Shown here: positions 14,917 through 22,525 of the stretch, piece after piece | Position numbering within the stretch: the first letter of the stretch is position 1 | How the letters are laid out: each line of letters opens with the position of its first letter | Origin: JAAYXU01 sp050942555 | GTDB taxonomy: Bacteria > Bacillota > Clostridia > Christensenellales > UMGS416 | Direction: 5' to 3' | DNA: 28,899 nt | Assembly: GCA_050942555.1 (NCBI GenBank) | Contig: JBMNNN010000006.1 | Location: forward strand, 1 to 28,899 | The notes under the pieces: generated by a model | Databases searched by the model: none | What the model saw: the letters and a program-made list of their open reading frames with translations, nothing else | Told to the model about the DNA's origin: nothing | Made by a program: the position numbers and the translations under genes

Positions 14917-16363
14917 CGGAAGCTCTTTCAGGATACAGATCCTGATCGGATAGTATGATATAGCGGAGCACGTCGCGATCGGAGTGGGCCGATTTATTGA
15001 TCCATACCACGGTCCGCCCGGTTACGACCGGAAGGATGCCCTTCTCGCCCTCGGACGTGAGGCGGCAGGTCTCGCCCTTGTCGTATATATAGACCCACAC
15101 GCCCTCGTTCTTGCCGTAGACGACGAACCCGTCGCCCAGCGTATAGGTGGTCACGCCCGTCTCGATAAGCCGGGGTTCCCCGCCGGGCTCGCTGACATAC
15201 AGGCTGCTGCCCGGCGATTTGTTGCCGTCCAGCCATACGAAGACCTCGCCGTTGAAAATCGGATCGTGTACGTACGTGCCCGGCTCGTATACCCGCGGAT
15301 GGGGCCCGTCGGCGTCGAAATCCTCGCTGAGCTTCATATAATAGATCGCCGATACTTCGCCCTCCTCGCGGACGTCGTCCTGTCCGGAGGGCGTGTCAGC
15401 TTCTTCGGCAAGAGGGCCGGCCCATACCACCCAGTCCTCGTAGACGCACGGCGCCGACACGCCGTATGTGGCCAAATCTTCGAATGAGAAAAGCGTGATC
15501 TGATCCTGCTCTTTTAGGTCAAAGAGCACCAGCGAATCGACGGTCTTGCTGGTCCGCTCCATATAGATCAGCGTATTTCCGTACAGCCGCAGCTTGGGTT
15601 TCCCGTTCTTGTTGTTCTGCAGCATGAACTTCTTGTTGGTAGAGGCCGTGTTGTTGTTGCGGTCGTATACGTAGATTTTATTGTTGGTGCCGTGGTCGGT
15701 GTCGAGCCATACGATCCAGTCGTGGTTGACCAGCGTCTCGTATATCTCTCCCTTGTACTCTCCTGTCTGGGCGATCTTCTGGTACTCGCCGGTATCGAGG
15801 TTGTACAGGTACACGGCCTTCATGACCTCGGCCGCCAATGAGCCGCTGCCCGACGAAAACACGATCTCCCTATCGTATATGCCGGTGGGCATATTGATAT
15901 GGTCCTGGTCGAACTTGATGTCGGCCGCGCCAAAAGAGAGATCTCGCGGGCCGCCGGGCGACGCCGTTACGAGCGGCACCGACAGCGCTGCGCCCCGCGC
16001 CGGATAGTTGCGTGGCGCCTGGGTCGCGACTCCCGGCGGTATCGTGGCGACCGGCGGCGCCTGTGCGGGCTGGTCGCCCACCAGCGCGCAAACGCCCACG
16101 ATGACGCCCGCGAGCACGGCGGCTGCCGCCGCCACGATGCCCAGCCGGGGCAGCAGGCGCTTCCAGTCGGCATGGGCCAGCGCGCCGACGGCACGCCGCA
16201 GCACCGCCGCCGCGTCAAAGCGCCGGCTCTGCCTCGCAGCGCGCGCCGGCCGCCGTTTTTTTTCAGGTATAATCACGGGCCCGTCGTATTTGGAACGCCT
16301 GTCAGCGCCCTCGACGTGGCGGGTCTGCTGATGCCGCGCTGCGCGATCGATTCGCCGGGGCAT
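14903..16363 (-). CDS. Single-pass membrane protein with putative beta-propeller ectodomain
   Basis: I do not recognise a named family in this 486-residue protein. A basic N-terminal region (PRRIDRAARH, KKRRPARAARQSRR) is followed by one transmembrane helix near residues 95-118 (IVAAAAAVLAGVIVGV). A Pro-rich linker follows. The remaining 340 residues are likely extracellular and contain repeating units such as YLYNLDTGEYQKIA, DWIVWLDTD, KIYVYDRNNN, YEDWVVWAGP, EVFVWLDGN, FVVYGKNEG and TVVWINK. That pattern fits a TolB/DUF5050-like beta-propeller. The start at 16363 has AGAGAGGTG upstream; the longer frame to 16438 would include the promoter. It leads a transcript into radA and yacL, an odd partnership for a surface protein. 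Function is unknown. Confidence 0.75.
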   Translation of the reverse strand: MPRRIDRAARHQQTRHVEGADRRSKYDGPVIIPEKKRRPARAARQSRRFDAAAVLRRAVGALAHADWKRLLPRLGIVAAAAAVLAGVIVGVCALVGDQPAQAPPVATIPPGVATQAPRNYPARGAALSVPLVTASPGGPRDLSFGAADIKFDQDHINMPTGIYDREIVFSSGSGSLAAEVMKAVYLYNLDTGEYQKIAQTGEYKGEIYETLVNHDWIVWLDTDHGTNNKIYVYDRNNNTASTNKKFMLQNNKNGKPKLRLYGNTLIYMERTSKTVDSLVLFDLKEQDQITLFSFEDLATYGVSAPCVYEDWVVWAGPLAEEADTPSGQDDVREEGEVSAIYYMKLSEDFDADGPHPRVYEPGTYVHDPIFNGEVFVWLDGNKSPGSSLYVSEPGGEPRLIETGVTTYTLGDGFVVYGKNEGVWVYIYDKGETCRLTSEGEKGILPVVTGRTVVWINKSAHSDRDVLRYIILSDQDLYPERASDAKG

Positions 16364-16394
16364 GGTACACCTCTCTTTGCAAATATGATATTGT

Positions 16395-16422
16395 ATTATA
16401 GCATAAAACGGCCCCATGAAAA
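16395..16422 (-). promoter_or_regulatory. Promoter of the membrane protein-radA-yacL unit
   Basis: On the minus strand a perfect TATAAT (16395-16400) follows TTTTCA (16417-16422) at 16 bases. The -35 lies in the loop of the terminator of the preceding gene, so terminator and promoter overlap. Confidence 0.65.
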
Positions 16423-16432
16423 ACAGGGCCGT
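16405..16432 (-). terminator. Terminator of the hypothetical gene upstream of the radA unit
   Basis: ACGGCCC and GGGCCGT (16408-16414 with 16426-16432) form a 7-bp stem around an 11-base loop. On the minus strand the stem is followed by TTTTATG. Confidence 0.7.
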
Positions 16433-16495
16433 ATTCAATTTACTTTTTGTTCATCGATTCGACAGATTCCGACAATGATTTCTACGGATTTCATA

Positions 16496-17374
16496 TCAAT
16501 CCTGTTGCGGCGGGTGCACATCGTCCGCCGCATCCGGATCGATGGGCATGAGCCCGATCTCATGAAAGAGCGCGTCGGCCTGCTCCAGCGCCCGGGTAGC
16601 GAGCGCAGCGGGAATATCGGTATCCTCTATCGCGAGCGCCTCATCGGCCCAGACCCCGAAATTCTCGCGGATGCTGTCGGCATACCTATCGCCGTCTTCG
16701 GGGATCCACCGGTCGACGGGGAGCCTGAATCCGATAAGGGGTTTCATCTTCATGATCAGCCTAACCGGATGGCTCACGCTTTCCCGCGTCCGCACGTCGT
16801 CGCCAAGGAGGCGGAATTCCAGTATATGCGCCCACAGATAGACGGTCACTTCGTCGCCCGCCGTCTCCCGGCCGAACTCCTCATAGACCGCGATCACTAG
16901 CCTGCCCTCTCCGAAACCGGTCACCCGGTCCTCAAGCAGCGCGAGTGTGACCTCGTCAACAGGAGACGACGGATCGAGCCGGTCAAGGTACAGCCTTTGC
17001 GCCTCGTCGAGCGGTCCCGCGGTCGGGGACGGCTTTGCCGCGAAGGGAAGCGGCAGCGACAGGCTCAGCTGCGTACCGGCGTCCCTGACCGTGTCATTGA
17101 GGGCATCCTGGAGCACCAGAAACTCGCCCGACGCGGTCAGCAGGTCGCATTTCAAAACGGTGTCCGCCCATTTCTCGTCAAGCCCCAGCGCGGCCGGGTC
17201 GAACTGCGCGATCGGTATCATCTGGGAAAGGCTCCATGTGTTCCCTTCCGACCGTTTAAATTCCATATAATAGAAGTCTTCCTCGGTCCATTTGACCGCG
17301 TCCATCCCGAGCACGGCCGGCCCGTGGTCGCGCATCCACGCCGTCAGGCGCTCATCCCGGGGCGATACGGTCAC
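16496..17374 (-). CDS. Hypothetical protein
   Basis: This 292-residue protein matches no family I recognise. It has no signal peptide or transmembrane helix, so a cytoplasmic location is likely. Its sequence is acidic and aromatic-rich (TEEDFYYMEF, DEVTVYLWAHILEF) and suggests an alpha/beta fold with many strands. A Pro/Ser-rich segment lies near residue 115. I chose the GTG at 17374, because GGAGGTGA lies eight bases upstream. The ATG at 17389 would have that site inside the gene and nothing upstream; a TAG in frame just before it rules out a longer form. It stands alone between the ispDF terminator and its own terminator. Confidence 0.65.
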   Translation of the reverse strand: MTVSPRDERLTAWMRDHGPAVLGMDAVKWTEEDFYYMEFKRSEGNTWSLSQMIPIAQFDPAALGLDEKWADTVLKCDLLTASGEFLVLQDALNDTVRDAGTQLSLSLPLPFAAKPSPTAGPLDEAQRLYLDRLDPSSPVDEVTLALLEDRVTGFGEGRLVIAVYEEFGRETAGDEVTVYLWAHILEFRLLGDDVRTRESVSHPVRLIMKMKPLIGFRLPVDRWIPEDGDRYADSIRENFGVWADEALAIEDTDIPAALATRALEQADALFHEIGLMPIDPDAADDVHPPQQD

Positions 17375-17430
17375 CGTCTTCACCTCCATATACTACACGC
17401 TTCATCGGGGCGAATTGTTTCACCGACATT

Positions 17431-17452
17431 AAAAAAAGGCGGAATCCGCCTT
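17431..17452 (-). terminator. Terminator of the ispDF transcript
   Basis: AAGGCGG and CCGCCTT (17436-17442 with 17446-17452) form a 7-bp stem with an ATT loop on the minus strand. A run of T's follows, four bases after the ispDF stop codon. Confidence 0.92.
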
Positions 17453-17456
17453 CTAA

Positions 17457-18620
17457 TCACCTGAACTGCGCGACCGCCGCGATCGCATGGGCCGTGATTC
17501 CCTCGCCCCGGCCCTCCGGCCCCAGGCCCTCGGTCGTGGTCGCCTTGACGCTCACCGCTTCGGGCGCGATCCCGAGCGCCTCGGCGAGCCGCGCGCGCAT
17601 GTCCGCGATGTACTCCCGGAGCCTTGGGCGCTGCGCGATGACGGTCGCGTCCACGTTAACCGCCCGCAAGCCCGCTGCGCGAAGCTTCGCGCATACCTCC
17701 CGCAGAAGCACGATGCTGTCCGCACCCCGGTACCGCTCGTCTGTGTCGGGAAACAGCGTGCCGATATCATCAAGCGCCGCCGCGCCCAGCAGCGCGTCGA
17801 TGACCGCGTGGGTCAGCACATCGGCGTCCGAATGCCCGGCAAGCCCGCGCGCATACGGGACCGCGACGCCCCCCAGTATGAGCGGACGGCCCGCCTCCAA
17901 GCGGTGCGTATCGGTTCCGATGCCGACCCGGACGCCCACCGGCGTCCGCCCCGTTCTAGCGGCCAGTATCCCGGCCGCGGCGGCCAGATCCACCGGCGAG
18001 GTCACCTTGATATTGCCGGGATCGCCTGCCGTAAGGCGCACCCGGATGCCATACCGCCGCGCCACCGCGACGTCGTCGGTCGCCTCAAAGCCCTCGGCGC
18101 GCGCCCGCCGGTATGCGTCCCGTATCTCTGCCGCCCCGAACGCCTGGGGCGTCTGTACGGCCCACAGCGCGGCGCGTTCGGGCGTCACCTCGACAAACCC
18201 GTCGGTCCCGGCCTGCTGTATCGTGTCCCGCGCCGGGAACCCCGATGCCGCGCCGCCCTCCCGGGCGGCCTCGGCGACGGCCGACAGCGTCTGCGATGTC
18301 ACGCAGGGCCGCGCGCCGTCGTGTATGACCGCGATCGCGGCGTTCCCGGGCAGCGCCTCGAGCCCCGCCAGCACCGATTCGCCGCGCGTCTTGCCGCCGC
18401 GCGTCGTGCGGAGCAGTTTCCGGAAGCCCCAGCGCGCCGCCTCGCAAATCACCTCGCCGGGCGCGACAAGGCAGACGGCATCGATCGCGTCGCAGTCCTC
18501 GCAGGCCGACAGCGTCCACCAGAGCACCGGCTTTCCCAGCAGCGGCAGCAGCACCTTGGGCATGCTCGCGCCCATGCGCTCGCCCCGGCCGGCCGCAGGG
18601 ATCACCGCCCACACGCTCAC
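17457..18620 (-). CDS. ispDF: Bifunctional IspD-IspF (MEP pathway)
   Basis: This 387-residue fusion catalyses two steps of the MEP isoprenoid pathway. IspD (about residues 1-225) transfers CMP to methylerythritol phosphate. IspF (about 232-387) forms the 2,4-cyclodiphosphate. IspD motifs are VIPAAGRGERMG, MPKVLLPL, IHDGARP and TPQAFG. IspF has GIGTDTHRLEAG, GHSDADVLTHAVIDALLGA, GTLFPDTD and KATTTEGLG. The Asp-x-His and downstream His metal ligands are present. The start is a GTG at 18620, one base after the rqcP stop, using GGGAGC inside rqcP. A longer frame reaching 18710 would overlap rqcP and lacks family sequence. The IspE step that lies between the two activities is not encoded here. Confidence 0.95.
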   Translation of the reverse strand: MSVWAVIPAAGRGERMGASMPKVLLPLLGKPVLWWTLSACEDCDAIDAVCLVAPGEVICEAARWGFRKLLRTTRGGKTRGESVLAGLEALPGNAAIAVIHDGARPCVTSQTLSAVAEAAREGGAASGFPARDTIQQAGTDGFVEVTPERAALWAVQTPQAFGAAEIRDAYRRARAEGFEATDDVAVARRYGIRVRLTAGDPGNIKVTSPVDLAAAAGILAARTGRTPVGVRVGIGTDTHRLEAGRPLILGGVAVPYARGLAGHSDADVLTHAVIDALLGAAALDDIGTLFPDTDERYRGADSIVLLREVCAKLRAAGLRAVNVDATVIAQRPRLREYIADMRARLAEALGIAPEAVSVKATTTEGLGPEGRGEGITAHAIAAVAQFR

Positions 18621-18621
18621 G

Positions 18622-18861
18622 CTACAGCTCCCGGACCATCGCGGCCGACTGCTCCCGTCCCGTGGCCTCCGACAGCGATACGACCTCGTACCGGGAGGTC
18701 CGGTTCGCAAACGCGACCTCGATCACGTCGCCCACCGCGACGACGCTTCCAGGCTTCGCGGTGCGTCCGTTCAGCGTGACGCGCCCGGCGTCGCAGGCCT
18801 CCCGGGCGATGGTGCGCCGCTTGATGATGCGGCTCGCCTTCAGGAATTTATCGATGCGCAT
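18622..18861 (-). CDS. rqcP: S4-domain RNA-binding protein RqcP (YabO)
   Basis: This is a 79-residue protein that is almost entirely an S4 domain: MRIDKFLKASRIIKRRTIA, then VTLNGRTAKPGSVVAVGD. It matches RqcP/YabO, which binds stalled large ribosomal subunits and stabilises the peptidyl-tRNA during Ala-tailing with RqcH. The related heat-shock protein Hsp15 is the Gram-negative counterpart. The ribosome site is GGGAGG, eight bases before the ATG. It sits after HU and next to MazG, as in the Bacillus yabN-yabO region, which supports the name. The ispDF start follows its stop by one base, so the two are co-transcribed. Confidence 0.92.
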   Translation of the reverse strand: MRIDKFLKASRIIKRRTIAREACDAGRVTLNGRTAKPGSVVAVGDVIEVAFANRTSRYEVVSLSEATGREQSAAMVREL

Positions 18862-18898
18862 AAATTGAGCCTCCCTGCCGCAAATTCTCCCGATAAAT

Positions 18899-18930
18899 GA
18901 AAGGAACCGACTGTTTGAGCCGGCTCCCCT
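18899..18930 (-). terminator. Hairpin after the HU gene (weak terminator)
   Basis: AGGGGAGCCGGCT pairs with AGTCGGTTCCTT on the minus strand, with two G-U pairs and a five-base loop. It is followed by TCATTTATC rather than a clean T run, so partial read-through into rqcP-ispDF is likely. Confidence 0.55.
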
Positions 18931-18942
18931 GGTACGCGGAAA

Positions 18943-19215
18943 CTAATTGAGCGCGTCTTTAAAGGATTTTCCGGCCTTGAATCCCGGAACGACCGAGGCA
19001 GCGATCTGAATCTTCTCTTTGGTCTGCGGGTTGATGCCCTCCCGGGGAGCGCGCTTTTTAGCCTCAAAGGTACCAAAGCCGACCAGCTGTACCTTGTCGC
19101 CGCTCTTGAGCGTTTCGATCACGACATCCGAATACGCGTCGAGCATCTTCTCGACGTCCTTTTTCGTAAATCCTGTTTTCTCTGCGATCGCGGTGACGAA
19201 AGACGATTTATTCAT
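18943..19215 (-). CDS. hup: HU family DNA-binding protein
   Basis: This is a 90-residue nucleoid protein that bends and compacts DNA as a dimer. It has the typical opening MNKSSFVTAIAEKTGFTKKD. The core GFGTFEAKKRAPREGINPQT carries the DNA-binding arm, and the protein ends PGFKAGKSFKDALN. Length is exactly that of the family. The start at 19215 has a near-ideal GAAGGAGG site; the longer frame would run back into the promoter. HU has its own strong promoter inside the mazG-HU gap, followed by a weak hairpin, so it can be made at far higher level than its neighbours. Confidence 0.97.
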   Translation of the reverse strand: MNKSSFVTAIAEKTGFTKKDVEKMLDAYSDVVIETLKSGDKVQLVGFGTFEAKKRAPREGINPQTKEKIQIAASVVPGFKAGKSFKDALN

Positions 19216-19267
19216 GGGTATTCCTCCTTCAATATTGTGACCGGGGGGCGTGCCGCCCTCCAGCGTT

Positions 19268-19296
19268 ATTTTACACAGAAACCCTTTATTTATCAA
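19268..19296 (-). promoter_or_regulatory. Sigma-A promoter of the HU gene
   Basis: On the minus strand TTGATA (19291-19296) and TAAAAT (19268-19273) are 17 bases apart. A small GGGCG-GCA-CGCCC hairpin lies in the leader of about 50 bases. Confidence 0.88.
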
Positions 19297-19331
19297 CTAT
19301 TTTGCGAAAATATCTGCCATTATATGCCGAA

Positions 19332-20798
19332 TTATGTTTGATTGGTTTCGGAAATATCCCTTTCCTTATATTCCTTCCAATAATTTTCCATCTCGTCGAG
19401 CGTCAGAGACGTGATTTTCCTGCCCGAAGCGGTGGCCCTGTCCTCGATATACGCGAAGCGCTCGGTGAATTTCCGGCACGCTCTGCGAAGCGCCAGCTCG
19501 GGCGATACCCCGATATGGCGGGCCGCGTTGACCACCGCGAACAGCAGGTCTCCAAGCTCCTCCTCCACATGCGCCGGATCGCGCGGCCGGGCGGCCAGCG
19601 CGCCGCGCAGCTCCGCGATCTCCTCGCCGATCTTCTCAAGCGGCCCCGATGCGTCGGGCCAGTCGAACCCGGCGCGCGCCGCGCGGGACTGTATCTTCTC
19701 GGCCTGCATGAGCGCGGTGAATGCCCCGGGCACCTCCTCCAGCGTCTCGGTGAACGAACGCTGCCCCTTCTCCTTCCGCTTGATCGCGTCCCATACCTCG
19801 GATACCGCGCCCGGCGTCGCGGCGGTTCCCTGTCCGAATACGTGCGGATGGCGGCGGAGCATTTTCCGGCAGATGCCATCGGTCACGTCGCGGGCATCGA
19901 AGTCGCCCCGCTCAGCGGCCACCCGGCTGTGAAAGACGACCTGCATCAGAATATCGCCCAGCTCGCCGCACAGCGCCTCCATATCGCCGCGCTCGATCGC
20001 GTCCAGCGTCTCAAAACACTCCTCCAGCAGATACCGGCGCAGGCTTATGTGGGTCTGTTCGCGGTCCCATGGGCAGCCGCCGGGCTGCCGAAGCATATCC
20101 ATGATGTCTACCAGATCGTCCCACGAGTAGCGGCAGTGCTCCGGCCGGCGCGGCGGGAGATACACGCAGCTCCTGTGGTCGATGTCGGCGCGCCTGTCCA
20201 GCTCGTAGAGCGGGATGACCTGCGCGCCCGCCTCTCCTATGTATACCGCGGGGGCTTCGTCGCCGTACCGCCCGGCCAGCAGCAGCTTGACCTGGCCTGC
20301 CTGCGCCGCGTCGTCCAGCTGGGTCACGAGAAGCGGCGCGCGCTCCGAGAACGCGGCCTCGCCGAGGAGCGCGGCCGGTACCGTGAAAAGGCCCGCCGAC
20401 GCGTCCCCCGCCTCCGAGGCGCATCGCGCCAGCGCGGCGCTTGCGTCGGACACGCCCGGCTCGACGCGTAGCGCGACCCCGGTCGCCCGCAGCGCGTCCA
20501 CGGTGCCGTCGCCCGTGACGCCGTCCCCGGGCACCGCGTACACAAGCCCGCCGCCCTGGGCCCGCTGCGCCACGACCTGCGCGGCCCGCCTGGCCAGCGT
20601 CTCAAAGTCCTCGGCCTCGTCGTAGAGAGCGTCCAGCGTCTCGCAAGCGATTCCCTGCTCCATAAGCCAGCGATACGCCGGGTGGCGCGCGGTGCGCAGG
20701 ATGAGCGCGCTTGCCTGCTGGAGCGTCTCCTCGGCCCGCCGCGTCAGCAGCGCCGGATCCCCGGGCCCCAGTCCTACCACTGTGATGATCGGTTGCAT
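19332..20798 (-). CDS. mazG: YabN-type tetrapyrrole methylase-like/MazG NTP pyrophosphohydrolase
   Basis: This 488-residue protein has two parts. Residues 1-215 resemble SAM-dependent tetrapyrrole methylases (ITVVGLGPGDPALLTRRA, YAVPGDG). Residues 230-488 are MazG: LRQPGGCPWDREQTH, LLEECFETLDAIE, then a second helical repeat with EEELGDLLFAVVNAARH. The EExxE/ExxD metal-binding acids are present in both halves. MazG hydrolyses nucleoside triphosphates, including unwanted ones; the methylase part has no agreed substrate. The start at 20798 is set by AGGAGATAAG. It follows the flippase gene by 19 bases, the same order as Bacillus yabM-yabN. Confidence 0.95.
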   Translation of the reverse strand: MQPIITVVGLGPGDPALLTRRAEETLQQASALILRTARHPAYRWLMEQGIACETLDALYDEAEDFETLARRAAQVVAQRAQGGGLVYAVPGDGVTGDGTVDALRATGVALRVEPGVSDASAALARCASEAGDASAGLFTVPAALLGEAAFSERAPLLVTQLDDAAQAGQVKLLLAGRYGDEAPAVYIGEAGAQVIPLYELDRRADIDHRSCVYLPPRRPEHCRYSWDDLVDIMDMLRQPGGCPWDREQTHISLRRYLLEECFETLDAIERGDMEALCGELGDILMQVVFHSRVAAERGDFDARDVTDGICRKMLRRHPHVFGQGTAATPGAVSEVWDAIKRKEKGQRSFTETLEEVPGAFTALMQAEKIQSRAARAGFDWPDASGPLEKIGEEIAELRGALAARPRDPAHVEEELGDLLFAVVNAARHIGVSPELALRRACRKFTERFAYIEDRATASGRKITSLTLDEMENYWKEYKERDISETNQT

Positions 20799-20817
20799 AT
20801 GCTTATCTCCTGTACGT

Positions 20818-22443
20818 CTACGTCGCGGGATCATCGTCGGGCTTCATAAGGCGCAGGCGCAGCAGCGCCCGGCAAAGCCGCCTGCCTCCCGGGAAGGCCA
20901 TGAGCTCGTCCCGCGTGACCGCCCGCAAAAGGAGCGCCGCCGCGGCGAACACCGCCGCGCCCGCAGGGGCTGCCACAAGCGCCGTCCAGTTCCCGAGCGT
21001 CGGCTGCCAGAGCCGCACGATCCCCGCTACCGCCGCGGCCATCACGCCCGTCGCCGCCAGCGGCTTGACGATATAGTCGACGACCGGTATGCGCATACCG
21101 GTCAGGCGCATCACCGCCGCGCAGTCGATGATGGCCGCCACGGCGTAGCATGTCACCGTTCCAACCGGCGCGCCGAATATGTTGACCTGCGGCATGCCCG
21201 TCAGTATCAGCGTCAGCACGACCTTGAACACGGCGCCTGCCGCGAGTCCCGCTACCGGAATGAATACCCTGCCCATGCCGTTTAATACGCCGGTCATCGT
21301 CTGCACGACGGTGAGGAACACGACGCCTGCCGACGACAGGGTGAGGAGCTTTCCGGCCAGCGCCACCCGCTCCTCGCTGAGCGTGTACCCGTAGAAAAGC
21401 CGGATGATCGGCTCGGACAGCAGCATCATGCCCGCCGCCGCCGGTAGCGCGATGAGAAGCGCCAGCTTCATTCCCAGATTGACCTTGCGGCGCACGTCCT
21501 TTTTGTATCCCGCCGCCCAGGATGCCGCCACGACCGGCACGAGGCTAACCGACAGCGCCTGCGATATGATCGTGGGCATGTTGACGATGTTGTTTACGAT
21601 GCCGGTCTGCAGCCCGTAAAGCTCGCGGGAGAGCTCGACCGTATAGCCGATGTCGATGAGCCGGTTCTGTATGATCGCCGAGTCGGCGGTGCCCATGAGA
21701 GGAAGAATCGACGCGCCCACGAGGATCGGCACCGCCAGCGTCAGCAGCTGCCGTAGCACGCCTCCGGCCGGTTCGGGCGCCTCTCGGGCCGGGAGCCTGC
21801 GATCGTGCCGGTGCCGGTGGTAGATGCCCATCAGCAAGACCCAGGCCATGACCTCCGACAGCGTGACGCCAATGAGCGCACCGGCTGCGCCGTAGGCGAT
21901 GCCCCGCTCCATCATCCGCCACGCGAAGTAGAGCCCCAGGCCTACCTTGCCCACCTGCTCGACGACCTGGGACACGGCGGTTGGCGCCATCTGGTTCATG
22001 CCCTGGAAGTATCCCCTGTAGGCCGACAGCGCCGCCACGAAAAAGAGCGCCGGCGCGATAGCCGCGATGGCTGGCGCGGCGAGCGGATCCCCGAGCCAGG
22101 CGGCAAGCGGCCCGCTGATGAGCGCGAGGCCAGCCGCCGAAAGCGCCCCTACCGCCAGCATGAGCCGCATCGCGATCGAAAATACGCGGCGCGCGCCCCG
22201 CTCGTCGCCCCGGCTGAGCCGCTCGGCCACGAGCTTTGCGATCGCGGTGGGCATGCCTGCGGTGGACAGCACGAGCAGCCACGCGTAGATCGGATAGGCC
22301 TTCTGGTAGAGCCCGAGCCCGCCCTCGCCGATGATACCTGCCAGCGGTATCCGGAACCCGACGCCCACGACCTTTACGAGCAGTCCCGCCGCGCTTAATA
22401 CCACCGCGCCGCGCACGAAGGATTTTCTCTGGGATGTTTCCAT
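20818..22443 (-). CDS. SpoVB/YabM-like polysaccharide flippase (MOP superfamily)
   Basis: This 541-residue integral membrane protein has about 14 predicted helices. It belongs to the polysaccharide-transport branch of the MOP superfamily, which also contains SpoVB and MurJ. It opens SFVRGAVVLSAAGLLVKVVG, then GEGGLGLYQKAYPIYA, a hallmark of the SpoVB group. YRGYFQGMNQMAPTAVSQVVEQ is another typical segment. Lipid-linked envelope precursors are the likely substrate, but the exact one is unknown. The ribosome site is CAGGTGAAG. A tandem GCATGCTTA repeat lies just upstream. It heads the flippase-mazG pair, matching Bacillus yabM-yabN; assignment to YabM rather than SpoVB rests on that context. 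Confidence 0.88.
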   Translation of the reverse strand: METSQRKSFVRGAVVLSAAGLLVKVVGVGFRIPLAGIIGEGGLGLYQKAYPIYAWLLVLSTAGMPTAIAKLVAERLSRGDERGARRVFSIAMRLMLAVGALSAAGLALISGPLAAWLGDPLAAPAIAAIAPALFFVAALSAYRGYFQGMNQMAPTAVSQVVEQVGKVGLGLYFAWRMMERGIAYGAAGALIGVTLSEVMAWVLLMGIYHRHRHDRRLPAREAPEPAGGVLRQLLTLAVPILVGASILPLMGTADSAIIQNRLIDIGYTVELSRELYGLQTGIVNNIVNMPTIISQALSVSLVPVVAASWAAGYKKDVRRKVNLGMKLALLIALPAAAGMMLLSEPIIRLFYGYTLSEERVALAGKLLTLSSAGVVFLTVVQTMTGVLNGMGRVFIPVAGLAAGAVFKVVLTLILTGMPQVNIFGAPVGTVTCYAVAAIIDCAAVMRLTGMRIPVVDYIVKPLAATGVMAAAVAGIVRLWQPTLGNWTALVAAPAGAAVFAAAALLLRAVTRDELMAFPGGRRLCRALLRLRLMKPDDDPAT

Positions 22444-22459
22444 TCTTCACCTGCTTTGG

Positions 22460-22479
22460 GCATGCTTACGCATGCTTAT
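22460..22479. repeat. Tandem and inverted GCATGC repeat near the flippase start
   Basis: GCATGCTTAC is followed directly by GCATGCTTAT, and because GCATGC is self-complementary the pair also forms an inverted repeat. On the minus strand it sits at the predicted transcription start of the flippase gene. A candidate operator, on position only. Confidence 0.35.
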
Positions 22480-22503
22480 ACCATCTTATCCGCCGATCGT
22501 CGG
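22475..22503 (-). promoter_or_regulatory. Weak candidate promoter of the flippase-mazG unit
   Basis: TATAAG (22475-22480 on the minus strand) is a fair -10. The hexamer 17 bases upstream, CCGACG (22498-22503), is a poor -35 (3 of 6). Confidence 0.3.
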
Positions 22504-22525
22504 CGCATACCGCGCCGCGACCAGT

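Noticed and set aside
13714..14958. 414-residue plus-strand frame opposite radA
   Set aside because: It is antisense to radA, has no family match and has no ribosome site.
17487..18900. Two long plus-strand frames (430 and 468 residues) opposite ispDF and rqcP
   Set aside because: Both are Arg/Ser/Pro-rich mirror frames of well-supported genes.
22501..22517. CGGCGC-ATACC-GCGCCG hairpin after the Ldh-family gene
   Set aside because: The stem is good, but no T run follows on the minus strand, so I do not call it a terminator.
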